From contig JAISAF010000052.1 in the NCBI GenBank assembly GCA_031266855.1, positions 1 through 7,966 on the forward strand: a stretch of DNA of 7,966 nucleotides, read 5' to 3'. Source of the stretch: Spirochaetales bacterium. Lineage in GTDB: Bacteria; Spirochaetota; Spirochaetia; DTKZ01. The position numbers and the translations under genes were made by a program. Below are positions 5,583-7,966 of this stretch, in pieces. The first letter of the stretch is position 1. Every line of letters begins with the position of its first letter. The notes under the pieces are model-generated. The model searched no databases, had not been told where the DNA came from, and saw nothing but the letters and a program-made list of their open reading frames with translations.

Positions 5583-5680
5583 AGGCTGTTCGGAAACTCC
5601 GCGGTTACGATGCAAAACGACGGAATTTGCCGCCATTTTGCGGTAAACTTGAGAAAACCGGGAGGTTATCGAACAAGTCT
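5583..5680. mobile_element. MITE-like element with imperfect terminal inverted repeats
   Basis: The left end AGGCTGTTCGGAAACTCC (5583-5600) is an imperfect inverted repeat of the right end AGGTTATCGAACAAGTCT (5663-5680), sharing GTTCG and nearby bases. Between them is an 8 bp hairpin with one G-T pair, TTTGCCGC/GCGGTAAA (5626-5633/5640-5647). The 98 bp are too short to encode a transposase. Ten bases of the left end, TGTTCGGAAA, recur at 7905-7914. Its last base is the T of the TG in the extended -10 of the next gene. Confidence 0.5.
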
Positions 5681-5688
5681 GATATAAA
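5680..5688 (+). promoter_or_regulatory. Extended -10 promoter directly before the WD40-like gene
   Basis: TGATATAAA gives the TGN extension plus a TATAAA -10 hexamer (5683-5688). Only 6 nt separate it from the ATG at 5695, so transcription should start at or very near the start codon. There is no -35 match at normal spacing. Confidence 0.55.
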
Positions 5689-5694
5689 ATATCT

Positions 5695-6678
5695 ATGATA
5701 AATAAAACATTTAGATTGGGTAATGGATTCTGGCATGCGTTTTTACCGAATTCAAATAAATTACTTTCGCCCCAAAATATACAAATAGAGATTTGGGACA
5801 TTGAAAGGCAAGTAAAAGAAAGTAAATTTCATCCAGGGCTTTTCTGTATAAAAAATATAACTATCTCAAATACTGGTGATAAATTTGTTTTTCGCGGCGG
5901 CTGTACTTATGGGGAAAGTATTTTTAGAATATATCAAATTGATACCATGAACTGTATTGATGAGTTTGTCATTATGGAAGAATGCTGTAATCCGGTATTT
6001 ACAAATGACGACCAGAATTTAATTTTTGGAACATGGGATGGAAATATTTATTATTACAATTTAAACGAAAAATCATATAGAAAATGTTTTTCTATGGAAA
6101 ATCATATATTCACCTTGATAAACAGCGGGAAACATAAGGGCATTATCTATATCGCCTCTTCTGAAACTGGAGCGTCAAGGAAATTACTGGGCGCCGATAA
6201 CAGCCTGATTGGGTTTATTTCTGAATATAATATTAAGGAAAACACCCACAGAAGAATGGATTTTACGGAAGAACGGAATCCATATCAAATAAACGGCCAG
6301 ACAAACCCCCGGATAAGCGGATTGTCTTTATACAAAAATAATTTGGCAATAATGACATCGTTTTATGCCGGTACTGAAAATAATACTATTGTACGTGAAG
6401 CAAAAGTATATGTTTATAATACAGATACGAAAACCGTGAGATTAATAAAGGAAAATTTTAAAGTAAAAGATGTATTTTATGATTTTGGTTCAATTGTATG
6501 GAGCAATGACGGGAGGCTGGCATTTATTGGACTTGATGAAATATATATACTGGATATGGAAAACGGATTTGAAAAAGCGGTAAAACACGAAAAAGCGACA
6601 GCGGTGGAATTTACAAATTGCGGAACCGGCATAGCGGCTGGCGGGACAAAGGCAAAATTATATAAATTATACCGCTAA
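5695..6678 (+). CDS. WD40-like beta-propeller protein, function unknown
   Basis: The 327-residue protein has no signal peptide or membrane segment and reads as repeated beta-propeller blades. Recognisable units include TISNTGDKFVFRGG (56-69) followed by IFRIYQIDT, VFTNDDQNLIFGTWDGNIYYY (101-121) followed by NLNE, SIVWSNDGRLAFIGLDEIYI (266-285) followed by LDMENG, and EFTNCGTGIAAGG followed by KLYKLYR at the end. These match the pattern of a hydrophobic strand, an N/D-x-G turn, another strand and a W or Y before a loop. The repeats are degenerate, so a WD40-like or quinoprotein-like fold is inferred. A stop codon at 5680-5682 limits the upstream frame. No ribosome binding site precedes the ATG, since the nearest GGAGG is about 30 nt away (5661-5665). 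A likely leaderless mRNA is discussed at the promoter. It may scaffold or sense a partner; none is identified. Confidence 0.75.
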   Translation: MINKTFRLGNGFWHAFLPNSNKLLSPQNIQIEIWDIERQVKESKFHPGLFCIKNITISNTGDKFVFRGGCTYGESIFRIYQIDTMNCIDEFVIMEECCNPVFTNDDQNLIFGTWDGNIYYYNLNEKSYRKCFSMENHIFTLINSGKHKGIIYIASSETGASRKLLGADNSLIGFISEYNIKENTHRRMDFTEERNPYQINGQTNPRISGLSLYKNNLAIMTSFYAGTENNTIVREAKVYVYNTDTKTVRLIKENFKVKDVFYDFGSIVWSNDGRLAFIGLDEIYILDMENGFEKAVKHEKATAVEFTNCGTGIAAGGTKAKLYKLYR

Positions 6679-6679
6679 A

Positions 6680-6698
6680 CCTGTCCGGCAGGATTTTT
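6680..6698 (+). terminator. Weak intrinsic terminator after the WD40-like gene
   Basis: CCTG (6680-6683) pairs with CAGG (6689-6692), extended by a T-G pair, and is followed by ATTTTT (6693-6698), starting 2 nt after the stop codon. The stem is short, so termination may be inefficient. Confidence 0.4.
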
Positions 6699-6699
6699 A

Positions 6700-6770
6700 A
6701 ACCGCGAAGCCGAAGACTGGCACGGGCGAGGACGGGCACGGGCGAAGACGGGCAAGGACGAAGAAGCAAA
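6700..6770 (+). repeat. CGAAG-type repeat with three 16 bp tandem units
   Basis: After AACCGCGAAGCCGAA come three 16 bp units: GACTGGCACGGGCGAG (6715-6730), GACGGGCACGGGCGAA (6731-6746) and GACGGGCAAGGACGAA (6747-6762), then a partial GAAGC. Related CCGCGAAGCCG strings occur at 7795-7806, on the minus strand at 1542-1556, and decayed at 2230-2240. Confidence 0.8.
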
Positions 6771-6826
6771 AGAGGTATACAAAATGAAGTGTTTTAGATC
6801 TTTTTTCTTCGACTTAGGGCTTGTCC

Positions 6827-6930
6827 CTAAATAATAAATGCTTTGCGGAAGGCGATGAAGGCGCACGCGAACATAAGCGGGCCAAGGTACGAACTCTCCA
6901 GTTTCTCAATTCCCCGGCTATCCCGGCCTT
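6827..6930 (-). pseudogene. 3' remnant of an IS transposase gene (IS5-like)
   Basis: On the minus strand an open frame runs from about 6930 to a TAG at 6829-6827. It reads about 33 codons including GRDSRGIEKLESSYLGPLM and FACAFIAFRKAFII. A (Y/E)-x-L-x-S-x-(Y/F)-(L)-G/A core followed by a hydrophobic A-rich tail resembles the C-terminal end of DDE transposases of the IS5 or similar families. Just after the stop, AGGGCTTGTCCCTAA (6816-6830) looks like an IS end. The catalytic part is absent: the frame runs straight into the 3' end of the Imm26-like gene (stop at 6936-6938), so this is a deletion scar. The IS family assignment is tentative. Confidence 0.55.
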
Positions 6931-6935
6931 TAATT

Positions 6936-7721
6936 TTACCATTCCCTGTTGTCTTCTATTGTTTTTTCAAAATCTTTAATCCCATGTTTTTTTGATAGTT
7001 CTTCCAGTAAATCGTAAATATCTTCGGCCTCTATTGTCATTATAAAATTATTTTTTTCATTTAATTTATTTATCGCGTTTATACATTTCCTTAATTCCCT
7101 GCTTATATTTTCATTGGCATTTTCATATTTTTGAATAATATTTTCAATTTTTATTATTATTTCAGGTTCAATTATTTCCAGCCATTTCTTAAAATATTTT
7201 ACCTTTATTCCCTTAAATCTTTTATTTCTGTTTTTTTCATCCTCCTCAAGCCTATAGAATATCCAGCTAATGTCCACGGGTGTATGTGAAATTCTTATTC
7301 CGTCATCATTTGCTTTATATTTCGCCGGCAATATAAAGCCCGTATCTATTTTAGGATTAAATTCTTTTGAAATTTTTGCATTCCCAAAATATTTAACTCC
7401 ATATTTTGAGTATTTTTTATAATTATCCATATCGGAATTCAGTTTAATTTCCGGCGCTATGTCCCAATGGCTTATAAACAGAATTGTATCCTTTGGTTTG
7501 TATTTTATTTTATAAATGTTCATTAAATCCAGATCTTCTATTGTTTCTGGTAATTCGTTAAATGATTTCTCGAACAGTATTATAAAATAACCGTATTTAT
7601 AATCAACATCATAAGGCGGAGGAAGGTCTTTAGTAATATGTATTATCTGCATAAAATAATACTTTTTATTGAATGGAATATAAAAAATATCCCCTTCCTT
7701 TATATCCTTTAATGTTTCCAT
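6936..7721 (-). CDS. Imm26-like protein with an extra C-terminal region
   Basis: The 261-residue AT-rich protein begins with DIKEGDIFYIPFNKKYYFMQIIHI (6-29), followed by GYFIILFEKSFNELPE. This matches the Imm26-type start as I know it (a GD-x-F-x-IP motif, then strands and a charged loop), found in immunity proteins of polymorphic toxin systems. A strand-rich middle runs to about residue 160, with HWDIAPEIK (85-93). From about 175 it becomes helical and charged and ends in the tail DIYDLLEELSKKHGIKDFEKTIEDNREW (234-261), whose family I cannot name. There is no signal peptide or membrane helix. No toxin gene is adjacent, so an orphan immunity role is inferred. No ribosome binding site precedes the ATG. 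The stop adjoins a transposase remnant, so the original C-terminus may have been changed, although the final motif looks complete. Confidence 0.65.
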   Translation of the reverse strand: METLKDIKEGDIFYIPFNKKYYFMQIIHITKDLPPPYDVDYKYGYFIILFEKSFNELPETIEDLDLMNIYKIKYKPKDTILFISHWDIAPEIKLNSDMDNYKKYSKYGVKYFGNAKISKEFNPKIDTGFILPAKYKANDDGIRISHTPVDISWIFYRLEEDEKNRNKRFKGIKVKYFKKWLEIIEPEIIIKIENIIQKYENANENISRELRKCINAINKLNEKNNFIMTIEAEDIYDLLEELSKKHGIKDFEKTIEDNREW

Positions 7722-7726
7722 AGTTG

Positions 7727-7755
7727 ATTCTGTCCCATTTTGATTTGTTTGTCAA
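7727..7755 (-). promoter_or_regulatory. Promoter of the Imm26-like gene, placed for a leaderless mRNA
   Basis: On the minus strand TTGACA (7755-7750), a 17 bp spacer and CAGAAT (7732-7727) precede the ATG at 7721 by only 5 bp. The predicted transcription start therefore falls on or beside the start codon. Confidence 0.6.
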
Positions 7756-7767
7756 GTATTTATTCCA

Positions 7768-7796
7768 TTAAAAGCGGCTTTGAAGAAAAAAGCCGC
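7768..7796 (-). terminator. Candidate leftward terminator upstream of the Imm26-like promoter
   Basis: GCGGCTTT (7774-7781) pairs with AAAGCCGC (7789-7796). On the minus strand the stem is followed by TTTTAAT. It would stop transcription entering from the right before it reaches the Imm26-like promoter. The T-tract is short. Confidence 0.45.
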
Positions 7797-7821
7797 CGCG
7801 AAGCCGGATAACCGAAGAAGG
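7795..7821 (+). repeat. CGAAG-type dispersed repeat
   Basis: GCCGCGAAGCCGGATAACCG followed by AAGAAGG matches the CCGCGAAGCCG core seen at 6702-6712 and, on the minus strand, at 1542-1556. Confidence 0.5.
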
Positions 7822-7966
7822 ATGGCTCAAATATTTCATCTCTTATACTTCTTTAACTTATTCGAAGCTATGATAAACCATGCGGTTGTCCGGTATAATG
7901 CAGGTGTTCGGAAAAGAACAGCTGCCGGTTGTTGCAAAGTCTGGGGCAGAAAACTGACCCCGTTTA
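7822..7966 (+). other. Right-edge open frame, possible transposase N-terminus or non-coding
   Basis: An ATG at 7822 opens a frame that stays open for 48 codons to the window end, with FNLFEAMINHAVVRYNAGVR near its start. The F-x-x-(V)-x-x-YN-x-(G)-x-R pattern faintly recalls the N-terminal domain of some IS4-like transposases, but the next residues do not fit, so it could be frameshifted or chance. The GAAGAAGG before it abuts the ATG without spacing. The same stretch holds TATAAT (7894-7899), a 9 bp hairpin with one mismatch (7901-7909/7916-7924) and GGGGCAG...CTGACCCC (7943-7961), which looks more like mobile-element end sequence than coding DNA. Confidence 0.25.

Noticed and set aside
6675..6866. 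63-codon minus-strand frame across the 16 bp repeats
   Set aside because: It is made from the tandem repeat and runs in a different frame from the transposase remnant; no motif was recognised.

Overview
The window is bacterial DNA in two contrasting parts. The left half (about 63-4313) is a tryptophan biosynthesis operon read leftward on the minus strand, in the order trpD, trpC, trpF, trpB. trpA would be expected just beyond the left edge. trpE and trpG are not present upstream of trpD, where an unrelated block starts instead. The right half (about 4740-7966) is visibly AT-rich accessory DNA holding three genes: a DUF2262-type protein, a WD40-like beta-propeller protein and an Imm26-like protein with an extra C-terminal region. 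It also holds decayed mobile-element pieces and small dispersed repeats. The style of the repeats and the gene mix are compatible with a repeat-rich spirochaete such as a gut Treponema. That is a weak impression; no rRNA or marker gene here fixes the taxon.

Region by region: 1-75 carries degenerate 16-18 bp direct repeats built on CTATTCATA, running into the trpB stop. trpB (63-1247), trpF (1581-2186), trpC (2467-3309) and trpD (3306-4313) have all the expected active-site motifs. trpD and trpC overlap by 4 bp, but the trpC-trpF and trpF-trpB gaps are unusually long (280 and 333 bp). Each of those gaps holds a copy of a modular palindromic repeat, and a third copy lies upstream of the trpD promoter (4404-4525). 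All three copies share constant boxes separated by hairpins. Some hairpins differ in sequence between copies but stay self-complementary.

The trp promoter is clear: TTGACA, 17 bp, TATAAA at 4357-4385. It is overlaid by two 18 bp palindromes spaced 21 bp apart, which suggests repressor control. The leader is only about 36 nt, too short for a T-box or a classical attenuator.

The accessory genes look like an orphan immunity or defence-associated cargo block, with no toxin in view. The DUF2262 gene has a normal ribosome binding site. The other two genes have a -10 element only 5-6 bp before the ATG and no ribosome binding site, so they look leaderless. For the WD40-like gene the extended -10 begins at the edge of a small MITE-like element (5583-5680). 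The Imm26-like gene ends against the 3' remnant of an IS transposase gene (6827-6930). The right edge has a promoter-like -10, hairpins and an open frame that may be a broken or partial transposase gene.
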